Part shown: positions 23,365 to 35,800 of the stretch, piece after piece
Position numbering within the stretch: the stretch's first letter is position 1
How the letters are laid out: every line of letters begins with the position of its first letter
Assembly (NCBI RefSeq): GCF_029784155.1
Contig: NC_073692.1
Span: 69,638,012-69,702,011 of the forward strand
Reading direction: 5' to 3'
DNA length: 64,000 nt
From: Uranotaenia lowii
Taxonomy: Eukaryota; Arthropoda; Insecta; Diptera; Culicidae
The notes under the pieces: generated by a model
What the model saw: only the letters and a program-made list of their open reading frames with translations
Told to the model about the DNA's origin: nothing
Databases searched by the model: none
Position numbers and translations under genes: made by a program

Positions 23365-25482
23365 TACAGTGAGCGAAATAAGAATAGTACCACTATGTGT
23401 TTTGAGTGTTAAAATATGAATGATTGAAAATCATTAACATTTTCTTCTACAATTTTTTTGAATGCTTTAACGGATAAATCAAGCATAAATTTACTTTTTT
23501 TGGACGTTGCAATTGGCGTTGAGGACCAAAAATATGAAAAAAGGGTGCGAAATAAGAATAGTACCACTTGTGTTTTTCAACAAAAACAAGATTATTTCTT
23601 AAAATTCACTGTACAAAAGTAAATAATAACCCGAGCAGACTTTGATGCCTGAATCGATAGCAAACAGTTACCAAAATAAGCTATCAATGCCAAAGTGATA
23701 GCATAATTTAGTGTCATATTTTTCCCGATGGTAAAATTAGGTTTCATTGAAGCATCAATTTGTCGAAAGATAATGTCAAACCAATACCAAAATAAGGCAT
23801 TGAGAGCTAAATGAAAGCATTTTTTGGTTTTGATTTTTCCAAGATAACAAAACAAGGCATCACCAAGGTTTCATTATTTTCATCTAGTAGAAAAGTGAGA
23901 TGGGAATGATACCATGATTTGGTATAACATTTTCTGCGATAAAAAAAATTATGAAACAGTCAAAAATTTGATCGAAATGAAAACAAACATACAGTTTAGT
24001 AGTTACCAGCAAAGTGCGGGCATTAAAAGATGTTTGATTTTTCAGTGATATCACAACAAGGCATCATCAAGATATCATTAATTTTAATCTCTGATTTATC
24101 ATTTCGGCGAAAAAACAACAGTAAGAATTCAGTTCTTAAGTTCTTTTCTTAATTTTCATACAATAATAAACTGAGACCAAAAAGAGGTAACGAGTTGACA
24201 AAATTTGTTTTCTAAAAAAATTCAATTAAAAAAAATCAACTTAGAATACAATTACCATAGGATTTGATTGGTATGTTTGGCAAAATCAATCCTTCATGCA
24301 ATGTGTTTTTTACATGCCAAACGTTTTTTTTCTTCTAAGTAAACTCCTTTGACTTCAAGTGTTTCAAATTTATTTTATTATTCAGGTATACTTATTTCAA
24401 ATTGTTTATCCAAAAACATAATAAGTGTTATATAGGTTTTTTCATGTGATTTGTATGATTTGATTAGGTGTTAAAAATTAAATCGAACTGAAAACAAACA
24501 GTTAATTTGTTTGTTACCAGTATGCGCATTTTTGAGTGGTGATTTTTCAGTGATTGCAAAAATAGACATCATTAAGGTATCATTATTCTAAAAACCCAAA
24601 TGAATCTACATTCTTCTATTTAACTATTTTTAACAGTTGAGTTGCTTCGACTATTACGGCCCTCTCCCCTTCTGACCTAGGGAAACAAATAAACAAATAA
24701 ATTTTTAGCTGTTGAATTTTCGACGATAGCAAAATCATATATTTTTAATCTGTCATATTTTCAAATTTGGTTTCAAATTAAGACATCATGAAGGAATCAT
24801 CTAGATTAGATTTTCATATAAAAATGAGATCAACATTCATTATCAACGGCAAACTGATAGCAAAATCCGTTGTTTATTTTTTAAGGATTGCAAGCTGTCA
24901 ATAAATTTGTATATTTTTTTTTAATGAGCCAACACCTCACGTCTAATTAATCGTTTCAACCCCTTAAAGAACCCTCTCTGATTTTTTTAAATATTTGAAA
25001 GGGCTCAAAATTTTTTTAAATATTGTACTATGAATTCAAGTTAACTATAAAAAATTAAACTGAAATAAACTTCTTACTTTTACCGAGATTATTCAAACAA
25101 TTATGAGCGCTACTAATAAACTGTAGAGATGGAAACTTCACCACCTGTTTGTTGTTCTTTCGTTCTAAGTACTTTTTCGGACATTTTTTTAAAATCTACA
25201 TTTTGATTTTTCTTCCTACATAAAACACAGTTTTGCAAAACAATCACAACATTCGTTTACGGAATGCAAAATATCATGTGGTCGCTTTTCTCCAGTTGCT
25301 GAGACTTTTATTGAAACACGAGGTTCTCCGACTTTCACAGTAAGTAGGCGTGAATAGGAGTGAGCGGCGCTCTCAATCTTTTTAGTGGTTTGTTGGTAAA
25401 CAAACTTCTTTGAGTTCCGCAGTTGCATAGCCTAAATAGCAAAAATGGCTAAATCGGGAGTTTGATAAACGGTAACACCTCC

Positions 25483-25515
25483 TATATATATACACACCTT
25501 GATCGAAAGTTAGTT
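25483..25515 (+). promoter_or_regulatory. possible core promoter
   Basis: TATATATA at 25483 is followed 29 bases later by an initiator-like TTAGTT (25510-25515). This fits arthropod TATA-to-start spacing and lies 600 bases before the candidate signal-peptide exon. Such words are common in AT-rich DNA, so support is weak. Confidence 0.25.
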
Positions 25516-26097
25516 ATGGAAGTTTTTGTTATTTCAAAAGTGGTTTACAAGAACCCATAAATTGATTTCTTGCACACTTCTCTATTTTATGAAGAAATAA
25601 TCTCAAATTACTCAAAATTACTTTTTCAATGTTGGTATTTATTGTCTATTTTGAGTAATTTTTCGCAACTGTGTATTGATGTAAACAAAAACAAACAGTT
25701 GTGATCGGGGATTTCGTATATTTCGTTTCGTTGTAATAAAAATTAAAAAGAAAAACAACATCGTTCTTGTTAGTAAAGTGCTGGTGTCCAAGGAGCCATG
25801 TGGCTCGCGTTTTTTCCGTTCCGCGATAGTGCATTCAAACGATAGTGCGTTAGTGTATGCAAGCAGCAGTAGGGTCCTAGTTACTGTCAACCTTACAATA
25901 CTTCTGTGCCCTGGAGCTGAACACAGACGATTTCGAGGAGATGGAGGTTCCCAGATAAACATGCATGATTCTGCAGCAAAGAGGTCCATCAGATAGGTCC
26001 ATATCCAACAATGTGTACATCCGGAAAAACGGAACATGGATGGCGATTAGAGGAACCTGGCCAGTTTTGAAATTAACATCCACTCATTGAAGGCTGG

Positions 26098-26115
26098 ATG
26101 TTTAGAATACATTCG
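26098..26115 (+). CDS. candidate first coding exon of the secreted protein gene
   Basis: An ATG opens six codons (MFRIHS) that end exactly at a consensus donor GTAAGT in phase 0, the phase needed by the acceptor at 30365. Joined to the 30366 exon it makes a classic signal peptide: basic start, then a run of I/L/V. Against it: it lies inside the 4.94-kb CCCGAGCAGAC insertion, several upstream ATGs precede it, and short ATG-donor pairs arise by chance. The intron would be 4,250 bp. Confidence 0.33.
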
Positions 26116-26183
26116 GTAAGTGCTGATCTGTAACTCTTTAATGTTAAACAATAATTAAAAATTAAATGCAGTTTATTTTTGAA

Positions 26184-26336
26184 GTAAGTTAGTTTATCCT
26201 ACACTAACTTGATAATTTGTTTTCAATTCTCAAAAAAATAAAACGATTTATTCATTTTAATTTAATGAATAGTTAATTTTATTTAATTGAGAATTGAAAA
26301 TAAATGACGACGGTAGTGTAGGATAAATCTACTTAC
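26184..26336. repeat. 153-bp near-perfect hairpin
   Basis: Arms of about 70 bp run from GTAAGT(TA)GTTTATCCTACACTA to its inverted copy ending at 26336, with shared inner blocks (TTTTCAATTCTCA and TTATTCATTT). The loop is only a few bases. It is probably a small MITE, and the transcript would fold into a long hairpin. Confidence 0.8.
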
Positions 26337-29300
26337 ACTGGAAATCCACTGAATTTTATTCTACTCAAAAACGCATGTAAAAAAATGCTAAACGAAGCGT
26401 TACCAAATTCGCCTTTGCTACTGTAAACGTTGCAAAACTTTGCAAAACTTTCAACGAATGCCGAATCAAGAAACGAACATTATTTCAAGATAAAGCTTGG
26501 CACCTGAAGCATTTTCATGAATCCCTCAACTCAACTTTGTTGAACGGCTTTAAAATTTTGCCCGTGCTGTTTTGGAGTATCTCAAATAAACCAACATCGC
26601 TTTCCTATAGATTATAACGTTAGTTGCATAAGCGCAGGCGATTACGGTTATGCGTTGAAATTTTGTTATTTAGAACAAATTCGAACTTTACCTGAAAAAG
26701 TTGAAGGTGAACTCATATTTCCTGGGTAGAATGTGTGCTTATTATTACAACTAAAAATTTCATTCTAAACCGTATTCTGATTTCCTTTTTAAATTTTTAT
26801 AACAGTGATGAGATGGTCCTGAATTGTTCAGCAGCTTAATACTCAATCAATGTGAATGGCGGTTGAATGAATTTTAAATGACTATGATATCAGCTTTATG
26901 TTAAAAAAATCGATCAACCAGAAATGGATAGACGTAGAAATAACTTTTGATGGAACAGTTCAAAGTAGGAAACCAGATGTTAAGATACTTTTGAAAAAAT
27001 ATGAAGAGATAAATATGAAAAAGTCACCAAAGAAAGAATAACATTTGGAAAATTCTACGACATTTTTAACTAAAATTTATGAATTTTTCTCTGATAATCT
27101 TGAGGTCTTTATAATACGAATAATGATAAGCAATTTGATGAATTCTCTATCTCGGCAGACTACCAAAGTTTCTCGGTAGGTCCTAGAGTTCTAGGAATTT
27201 TCATAATTTACTACATCCTAAAGATTTAACCCCATCAAAACCATTCATTGAAATCTTATGTATTGTATACATTCAGGCGTTTAAAATTTGTTTTTTTTTG
27301 TGAATTTGCTAGGATATTAAATGAAATTATTTGAAATCTGTTTGAATAAATTGTTTTCGAATGCTTTTCTTTCAACTCAAAAAAAAACACATTTTATGAT
27401 AACCTGACACTATGAAATTGGCAGTCAACACGTTGAATCAATTGAAGCGAGCTTGTAATAATTTACTCCAAACACCTAAAACCTAAACCGTTTTTAAGCT
27501 TTTTATAATTTTTTTTGATTCAAAACATATTTTTACCAACTGATTTGAAAAAAGTCAGTCCAATTCAGGGTTTCAGCTATTTTTCATTTTGAAATTTAAA
27601 AATTTTTTCCGGTTTTTCCCGATAAGGAAAGATGATTCTCCCAATACTTTTTTATTATACTATAAGCATCCTTGTCTGTCCTCTGACTGCTCGTTTTTGC
27701 GCAAAATTGTTAAATTTAATTTTTTTTAGTGGAAGAATTTTATGTTTTATTCAACTAAAATAAATCTACCTAAAATACTCAACATTTGCAAAGGCAAAGT
27801 GAAAACGCCTTCATGTAGGCAAGGCAAAAATTTTGGGGATTGGTTTTCGTTTTTGATGAATTAGCAATTTCACTTTATACATGATGGTTTTTGGAGACGA
27901 TTTTGATTTTGATGCGAAGATTGTTATATGAATTCAGGCAATTGATTAAATTGAACCAAATCAAGAAAAAAAATCGAAAAAATTAAAATATTGACCTCGG
28001 GAAAAATTGCACAAAGTTTTGCTATCATGCTCTGTTATTGAAATTTTGGCATAATTAGGTATTATTTTGCATAAAAGTCTGATCGGGTAAGGTTTCAATG
28101 AAACCTAAAATTATACAAAATTCTGCTATCATGCTTTGTTAGCAAAATTTTGTATCATTTTGCCCTAATAACGGTGAAACAATGCCCCAATTTTTATCCC
28201 ATTTTTCATACACGGATTGCACAGTTATACCAAATTTTGGTTGCATTCAAAGCTCATTGAAACCTCGTTAAGCCAGCGTTTTCAAAATTATTTTGAAAGC
28301 TCACCGATGCCAAATTTTGGATCTAATCGAAGCCAAAAATTGGCATCATTGTGCTCTCAAAACGCGTTTTGAGATGGTGGTTAAACGAGGTATCATTAAG
28401 CTTTCAGTGAAACCTACAGTTGGTATAATTGTGGTATCGGCATATGAAAAGTGAGACCCAAATTTTGGCATTGTACCACCTTTATTCGGGCAAAATGATA
28501 CCTCATTTTACTTTCAAGGCATGATAGCAAAATTAGGTATAATTTTGCCATAAAAGTCTGCTCGGGAATGCTTCTACGAATTATTTGAACAGATAACTGC
28601 AATTTAAGGAGTTTTCTATAATTCCAAAAGTTTTCAAAGGCTTTAAGGGCGTTTTAAGAGATGTTCTTCTAGAACTAAGGAATTTGATATTTGAGCTGTA
28701 ATTTTTTTTTTACCAAACTACTTACTTTCTTCATTAAAATGATGTGAAATGATGAAACAAACATTCTGGGTTTATTTTGAATCAGAAAAAACAGGTTGGA
28801 ATTGAAAAACTTAGATTCTTTTCTGTAAACCTTACTTTTTCCAGTTTATAGTCATGGATGGCTGCACTATCTTGCAGTTAATACTAAATTAAGTCTCAAT
28901 ATTGATTTTCCAGGTTTATTTAGGCCCATATGCATCATTTCGAGGTAGTTTTTCAACACAGTTTTTTTGGAGTTCACGCTGCAGAAAGATTTTCCGGATT
29001 TACAAAAAAATCACCAGCACAAGAATAAACCATCGCCAAAATTCCTGCTCATCTCAACTTCCGATTCAATTTCAAATCATACCAATAATACTACCAGTCG
29101 TCTGGTCCGTCAAGCTCCATCGGAAAGTACAAAATTATTCTGATTATCGGTCCTAGAAATTCACTTTTAGTGACCTTGATGAAATTCTAAGTTTTTGATT
29201 TTGTGATCTCAGAATTTCCAATGCGGTCACACGGTACAAAGTACTTATTTCTTGATCAAAATTATCCATCACACCTTTGATTATCCTGGATATTCGAAAA

Positions 29301-30365
29301 TGGATCTCCATTCGGTTTAATTGCAAGATAGTGCTGCCATCTATGACTTGAAACTAGAGAAATAGTGTTTGATTATTTTAAAACATTAATATTTTTGAAT
29401 TTGAAGCCTATTGTTTAATTTAAATTCAGCCTTTATTCTATGTTTCGTCATTTTGCATCATACTGAAGAAATCGAGCAGTTTGATAAAGTATTACAGCTC
29501 AAATATCAAATTCCTAAACGCGGGAGAAGCATCTCATAAAACCCCCTTTTTAAACCTTTGAAATTCTAGAAAGCTCCTTAAAATGCAGTTATCTATTCGA
29601 ATAATTCGTAGAAGCATTATTATTCACTTTTACACAGTAAATTTCTAGAAATAATCTTGTTTTTGTTGAAAAACACAAGTGGCACTATACTTATTTCGCT
29701 CACTGTATCAATAAACAGTTGGACCAAAAATATCTATTCTTCCTAGGTAGATATTTCTTTATTGAGAAGATTGTACTAGTTTCAGAGACTTTGTCCAGAT
29801 TAAAAAAAACCCCTTTTTATACCTCCTCTTATTGCTTCGAAAATCATAATTTTTCTACCACATTAGATTTTGTATTTGACTCCATATTAACTTTATCTGG
29901 TCTTGTCAAGATCTTTTGAGGCGAATATTGGTAAAATGCTTCGACTTAATCTGAAACGTGTGTATCAAAAAAGTTGCTCCGTATTACCAATGTTGTACAT
30001 TTTCTTACACCCCTTTTTTGCACCAAAGATGACTTGAATTGAAGAAAACTTCGGTACCGATGTGATTTGCAAATCGACAAACAAGGCGAACCAACGTTTT
30101 TTTTTTCTTCAAATTTTTGCTTTCAAGCCGTTTCTCTTTCTGCTGGTGGGTTGAACATGTTGTTCGATTTAATCTGACATATCTTAAGTGCCTTGTACTA
30201 CTCATGCAATAGACCCAAAATGGCATTTCATTTCTGATAATTTAAAACCAGCATAATGCTGGGTTAAGTTTAAAGTAAACTACTGTCAATCATAAGTGAA
30301 GCCGAGCCATCCCTTTCTAGGTAGTTAGGAAATTAATTGACGTTTTTTTTGTTCTCCTATTACAG

Positions 30366-31175
30366 AACCCACGACTCATTATTATTTTAATTGTGTGCGG
30401 CTTTAGCACGAGATCCTTGGCGCGAGCTGGGGTTAAGCAGAAGCGGCTCCTGTACGACCTTTCCGATCCCTTTCTTACGGTAACTGAACCAACTCCCTAC
30501 TATCACTCTACCACCTTCCTCCCATCTGGGCCCATCTACTCTGCCCACGCCCCTATCCTAGATCATCATGTAATCAAACCACTCCCAACTTCCATTCCCA
30601 CTTTCCTTTCCGCAAAGCCATCTTCCCTAGATTCTATCTACAAAAGCAACTTCTTTGAGTATTCCAACTACGGCTCACCTTTCCACTTCATCGGAGGAAA
30701 CCACCTGGGATATCACGATACCGACACCTACATCGCTGACGGGAGAATCCTGAAACAATACTCGGTCACGGAACACCATCCGGAAGAGATTGAGCGGAAT
30801 CGGTTGCTGCAGACCAACATCTATCATCCCAGAACGACGGCCACGGCCCCGACATATTTCCCCAGCAAATATCAGCCCTTCTACAATACCTTCCTCCAGC
30901 AGCCGACGACGACGGCCACTTTCCCCCCGGTGATTGGTTACAATCCACGGCTGCACCAGAACCTATCGCCAGTTCTCACCAAAAACCATGGCCCAGTCGC
31001 TCTCGGATCCGGCTCAATCGGATACATCCACGGTCCCAACGGAGTGGCTCTGGGTTCCGGTTCGCTCGGCTACATCAGCCACAAGCAGCATCAGGACTCG
31101 CTGTCGGAACTTTTTGCCCGGAAAAGCCGGAAGCACCGCCCCAGTCCTCTTCATTTTGGCCATAATCACGACTAA
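30366..31175 (+). CDS. secreted His/Tyr/Pro-rich protein, last exon
   Basis: A strong acceptor (T-rich tract then CTATTACAG) precedes 30366. The frame is open from the first base and runs 269 codons to TAA at 31173. Its first residues (NPRLIIILIVCGFSTRSLA) are the hydrophobic core and cleavage region of a signal peptide, so the start codon lies in an upstream exon. The mature part is rich in H, Y, P, S and T with no cysteine beyond the signal, no Rebers-Riddiford chitin-binding consensus and no catalytic motif. Near the C-terminus the motif VALGSG(S)(I/L)GYI occurs twice in a 48-bp repeat (30996 and 31044), followed by a basic patch (FARKSRKHRP) and an FGHNHD end. Composition suggests an extracellular, perhaps cuticle- or chorion-associated structural protein, but that is inference. 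The GC-rich, codon-like composition against an AT-rich background makes the exon itself secure. Confidence 0.85.
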   Translation, partial: NPRLIIILIVCGFSTRSLARAGVKQKRLLYDLSDPFLTVTEPTPYYHSTTFLPSGPIYSAHAPILDHHVIKPLPTSIPTFLSAKPSSLDSIYKSNFFEYSNYGSPFHFIGGNHLGYHDTDTYIADGRILKQYSVTEHHPEEIERNRLLQTNIYHPRTTATAPTYFPSKYQPFYNTFLQQPTTTATFPPVIGYNPRLHQNLSPVLTKNHGPVALGSGSIGYIHGPNGVALGSGSLGYISHKQHQDSLSELFARKSRKHRPSPLHFGHNHD

Positions 31176-31437
31176 AAATGCACACGAGCGAAAACGCATT
31201 CCTTACTCTTTCACCGTCTGCGAGATTTCGTGCATTTTTGTAAATTTACTTTCCTATCTACATTACATAGCCTAAGATGCGAAAACATGTGCCTTTTAGA
31301 AGAAAAAAAGTTTGATTAGTTGCAAGCACTCGTGTAAATATTGCATATACGAATTTCTTTGTTTGACCGTTTTAAATTTGAAGAGGCGAGAAATTTCGAA
31401 AAAAAAACTATATATTATGTACATATCGAAAATGCGA

Positions 31438-31443
31438 AATAAA
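31438..31443 (+). other. polyadenylation signal of the secreted protein gene
   Basis: AATAAA lies 263 bases after the stop codon, followed by a T-rich downstream element. It is the first well-placed signal on this strand. Confidence 0.6.
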
Positions 31444-31734
31444 TTATTATTTGTTTACGAGTTGTTTTAAAATTTTTTTTATATCACAATCCAGCTTATA
31501 ATACAATATAAGAACGAAAAAATCTTTGTTTTTCTTTTTTAGATGACAAGATTTCCAGAAATTTCTTTGATTTTTTTACATATAAGCTTAAAATCTGAAT
31601 AAATTCAATACATCAAAATAATGAATTTTCGTAGAAGAAAAACGTTGATTCAAACAAATAACAACATTGACATAAATAATAAAATTGGAAATTTTTTAAA
31701 AAATAACACACAATTTGAAAAAATAGACAAAATT

Positions 31735-32830
31735 TATAAAATTACAAAATTGACAAAATTTGTAAAATTGACAAAATTGACAAAATTGGCAAAATTGACA
31801 ATATTGACAAATTTAACCAAAATGACAAAACTGACAAAATTGAAAAATTGGCAAAATATAAACTATTTACAAAATTGACACAATTGACAAAAATGACAAA
31901 ATTCACAAAGTTGACAAAATTGACAAAATTAACAAAATTGACACAATTGACAAAATTAACAAAATTGACAAAATTAACAAAATTGACAAAATTGACAAAA
32001 ATGACAAAATTGACAAAATTGACAAAATTGACAAAATTGAAAAAATTAAAAAAAAATGACAAAATTGACAAAATTTGCAAAATTCACAAAATTGACAAAA
32101 TTTGCAAAATTCACAAAATTCACAAAATTTACAAAATTGACAAAATTCACAAAATTCACAAAAGTCACAAAATTTACAAAATTCACAAAATTCACAAAAT
32201 TCACAAAATTCACAAAATTCACAAAATTCACAAAATTCACAAAATTCACAAAATTCACAAAATTCACAAAATTCACAAAATTCACAAAATTCACAAAATT
32301 CACAAAATTCACAAAATTGACAAAATTGACAAAATTGACAAAATTGACAAAATTGACAAAATTGACAAAATTGACAAAATTGACAAAATTGGCAAAATTG
32401 ACAAAATTGACAAAATTGACAAAAATGACAAAAATGACAAAATTGACAAAATTGACAAAAATGACAAAATTGACAAAATTGACAAAATTGACAAAATTGA
32501 CAAAATTGACAAAATTGACAAAATTGACAAAATTGACAAAATTGACATAATTGACAAAATTGACAAAATTGACAAAATTGACAAAATTTACAAAATTGAC
32601 AAAAATGACAAAATTGACAAAATTGACAAAATTGACAAAATTGACACAATTGACACAATTGACACAATTGACACAATTGACAAAATTGACAAAATTGACA
32701 AAATTGAAAAAAATGACAAAATTGACAAATTGACAAAATTGAAAAAATTAACAAAATTAACAAAATGGACAAAATTAAGAAAATGGACAAAATTGACAAA
32801 ATTGGAAAATTAACAAAATTTAAAAAATTG
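31735..32830. repeat. 9-bp satellite, AAAATTGAC variant
   Basis: The same 9-base period as the other arrays, but the dominant unit is AAAATTGAC. It contains blocks of local variants: about 20 AAAATTCAC units (32110-32310) and four consecutive TTGACACAA units (32642-32680). The unit is in the CAAAA-strand orientation, opposite to the 32876 array. Open frames here (for example to 321 codons) are period artefacts. Confidence 0.95.
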
Positions 32831-32875
32831 AAACATTAAATAATTGACACTGTGAATTCTTATAATTTTTGTAAT

Positions 32876-35800
32876 TTATGTAATTTTTGTCATTTTTGTC
32901 ATTTTTGTCATTTTTGTCATTTTTGTCATTTTTGTCATTTTTGTCATTTTTGTCATTTTTGTCATTTTTGTCATTTTTGTCATTTTTGTCATTTTTGTCA
33001 TTTTTGTCATTTTTGTCATTTTTGTCATTTTTGCCATTTTTGTCATTTTTGTCATTTTTGTCATTTTTGTCATTTTTGTCATTTTTGTCATTTTTGTCAT
33101 TTTTGTCATTTTTGTCATTTTTGTCATTTTTGTCATTTTTGTCATTTTTGTCATTTTTGTCATTTTTGTCATTTTTGTCATTTTTGTCATTTTTGTCATT
33201 TTTGTCATTTTTGTCATTTTTGTCATTTTTGTCATTTTTGTCATTTTTGTCATTTTTGTCATTTTTGTCATTTTTGTCATTTTTGTCATTTTTGTCATTT
33301 TTGTCATTTTTGTCATTTTTGTCATTTTTGTCATTTTTGTCATTTTTGTCATTTTTGTCATTTTTGTCATTTTTGTCATTTTTGTCATTTTTGTCATTTT
33401 TGTCATTTTTGTCATTTTAGTCATTTTCGTCATTTTTGTCATTTTTGTCATTTTTGTCATTTTTGTCATTTTTGTCATTTTTGTCATTTTTGTCATTTTT
33501 GTCATTTTTGTCATTTTTGTCATTTTTGTCATTTTTGTCATTTTTGTAATTTTTGTAATTTTTGTCATTTTTGTCATTTTTGTCATTTTAGTCATTTTAG
33601 TCATTTTTGTCATTTTTGTCATTTTTGTCATTTTTGTCATTTTTGTCATTTTTGTCATTTTTGTCATTTTTGTCATTTTTGTCATTTTTGTCATTTTTGT
33701 CATTTTTGTCATTTTTGTCATTTTTGTCATTTTTGTCATTTTTGTCATTTTTGTCATTTTTGTCATTTTTGTCATTTTTGTCATTTTTGTCATTTTTGTC
33801 ATTTTTGTCATTTTTGTCATTTTTGTCATTTTTGTCATTTTTGTCATTTTTGTCATTTTTGTCATTTTTGTCATTTTTGTCATTTTTGTCATTTTTGTCA
33901 TTTTTGTCATTTTTGTCATTTTTGTCATTTTTGTCATTTTTGTCATTTTTGTCATTTTTGTCATTTTTGTCATTTTTGTCATTTTTGTCATTTTTGTCAT
34001 TTTTGTCATTTTTGTCATTTTTGTCATTTTTGTCATTTTTGTCATTTTTGTCATTTTTGTCATTTTTGTCATTTTTGTCATTTTTGTCATTTTTGTCATT
34101 TTTGTCATTTTTGTCATTTTTGTCATTTTTGTCATTTTTGTCATTTTTGTCATTTTTGTCATTTTTGTCATTTTTGTCATTTTTGTCATTTTTGTCATTT
34201 TTGTCATTTTTGTCATTTTTGTCATTTTTGTCATTTTTGTCATTTTTGTCATTTTTGTCATTTTTGTCATTTTTGTCATTTTTGTCATTTTTGTCATTTT
34301 TGTCATTTTTGTCATTTTTGTCATTTTTGTCATTTTTGTCATTTTTGTCATTTTTGTCATTTTTGTCATTTTTGTCATTTTTGTCATTTTTGTCATTTTT
34401 GTCATTTTTGTCATTTTTGTCATTTTTGTCATTTTTGTCATTTTTGTCATTTTTGTCATTTTTGTCATTTTTGTCATTTTTGTCATTTTTGTCATTTTTG
34501 TCATTTTTGTCATTTTTGTCATTTTTGTCATTTTTGTCATTTTTGTCATTTTTGTCATTTTTGTCATTTTTGTCATTTTTGTCATTTTTGTCATTTTTGT
34601 CATTTTTGTCATTTTTGTCATTTTTGTCATTTTTGTCATTTTTGTCATTTTTGTCATTTTTGTCATTTTTGTCATTTTTGTCATTTTTGTCATTTTTGTC
34701 ATTTTTGTCATTTTTGTCATTTTTGTCATTTTTGTCATTTTTGTCATTTTTGTCATTTTTGTCATTTTTGTCATTTTTGTCATTTTTGTCATTTTTGTCA
34801 TTTTTGTCATTTTTGTCATTTTTGTCATTTTTGTCATTTTTGTCATTTTTGTCATTTTTGTCATTTTTGTCATTTTTGTCATTTTTGTCATTTTTGTCAT
34901 TTTTGTCATTTTTGTCATTTTTGTCATTTTTGTCATTTTTGTCATTTTTGTCATTTTTGTCATTTTTGTCATTTTTGTCATTTTTGTCATTTTTGTCATT
35001 TTTGTCATTTTTGTCATTTTTGTCATTTTTGTCATTTTTGTCATTTTTGTCATTTTTGTCATTTTTGTCATTTTTGTCATTTTTGTCATTTTTGTCATTT
35101 TTGTCATTTTTGTCATTTTTGTCATTTTTGTCATTTTTGTCATTTTTGTCATTTTTGTCATTTTTGTCATTTTTGTCATTTTTGTCATTTTTGTCATTTT
35201 TGTCATTTTTGTCATTTTTGTCATTTTTGTCATTTTTGTCATTTTTGTCATTTTTGTCATTTTTGTCATTTTTGTCATTTTTGTCATTTTTGTCATTTTT
35301 GTCATTTTTGTCATTTTTGTCATTTTTGTCATTTTTGTCATTTTTGTCATTTTTGTCATTTTTGTCATTTTTGTCATTTTTGTCATTTTTGTCATTTTTG
35401 TCATTTTTGTCATTTTTGTCATTTTTGTCATTTTTGTCATTTTTGTCATTTTTGTCATTTTTGTCATTTTTGTCATTTTTGTCATTTTTGTCATTTTTGT
35501 CATTTTTGTCATTTTTGTCATTTTTGTCATTTTTGTCATTTTTGTCATTTTTGTCATTTTTGTCATTTTTGTCATTTTTGTCATTTTTGTCATTTTTGTC
35601 ATTTTTGTCATTTTTGTCATTTTTGTCATTTTTGTCATTTTTGTCATTTTTGTCATTTTTGTCATTTTTGTCATTTTTGTCATTTTTGTCATTTTTGTCA
35701 TTTTTGTCATTTTTGTCATTTTTGTCATTTTTGTCATTTTTGTCATTTTTGTCATTTTTGTCATTTTTGTCATTTTTGTCATTTTTGTCATTTTTGTCAT

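Larger units (their letters stand above)
23630..28566. mobile_element. 4.94-kb insertion with CCCGAGCAGAC inverted ends
   Basis: It begins CCCGAGCAGACTTTGATGCC and ends with the inverted partner (GCCATAAAAGTCTGCTCGGG). It lies between two halves of a sequence that is continuous in the opposite arm of the host element, proving one insertion. AA on each side is the only visible target duplication. The left 1.3 kb holds four diverged copies of a CATCAtCAAGGTaTCATTA motif (about 23845, 24058, 24564, 24780). The right 600 bp has repeated TTTTGCTATCATGC words and a second, internal copy of the terminus near 28073-28090. No transposase is seen. The middle (25.1-26.1 kb) is compositionally different and promoter-like. 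Confidence 0.75.
23367..29705. mobile_element. TA-flanked fold-back element split by a nested insertion
   Basis: The outer ends are CAGTGAGCGAAATAAG (left) and its inverted copy CTTATTTCGCTCACTG (right), flanked by TA at 23365-23366 and 29706-29707, a Tc1/mariner-type target. The right arm, read in reverse from 29705, aligns with 23549-23629 and then continues at 28567, showing that one arm was interrupted by 4.9 kb. The arms meet around 29080-29110, with a strong inverted pair at about 28858-28896 and 29315-29355 (GCACTATCTTGCA / TGCAAGATAGTGC). The terminal motif is repeated internally at 23549, so the left end may be composite. No transposase frame. Confidence 0.75.

Noticed and set aside
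25639..26037. 132-codon minus-strand frame
   Set aside because: Low-complexity F/I-rich segments, no motif, and a competing plus-strand frame. No splice or promoter support.
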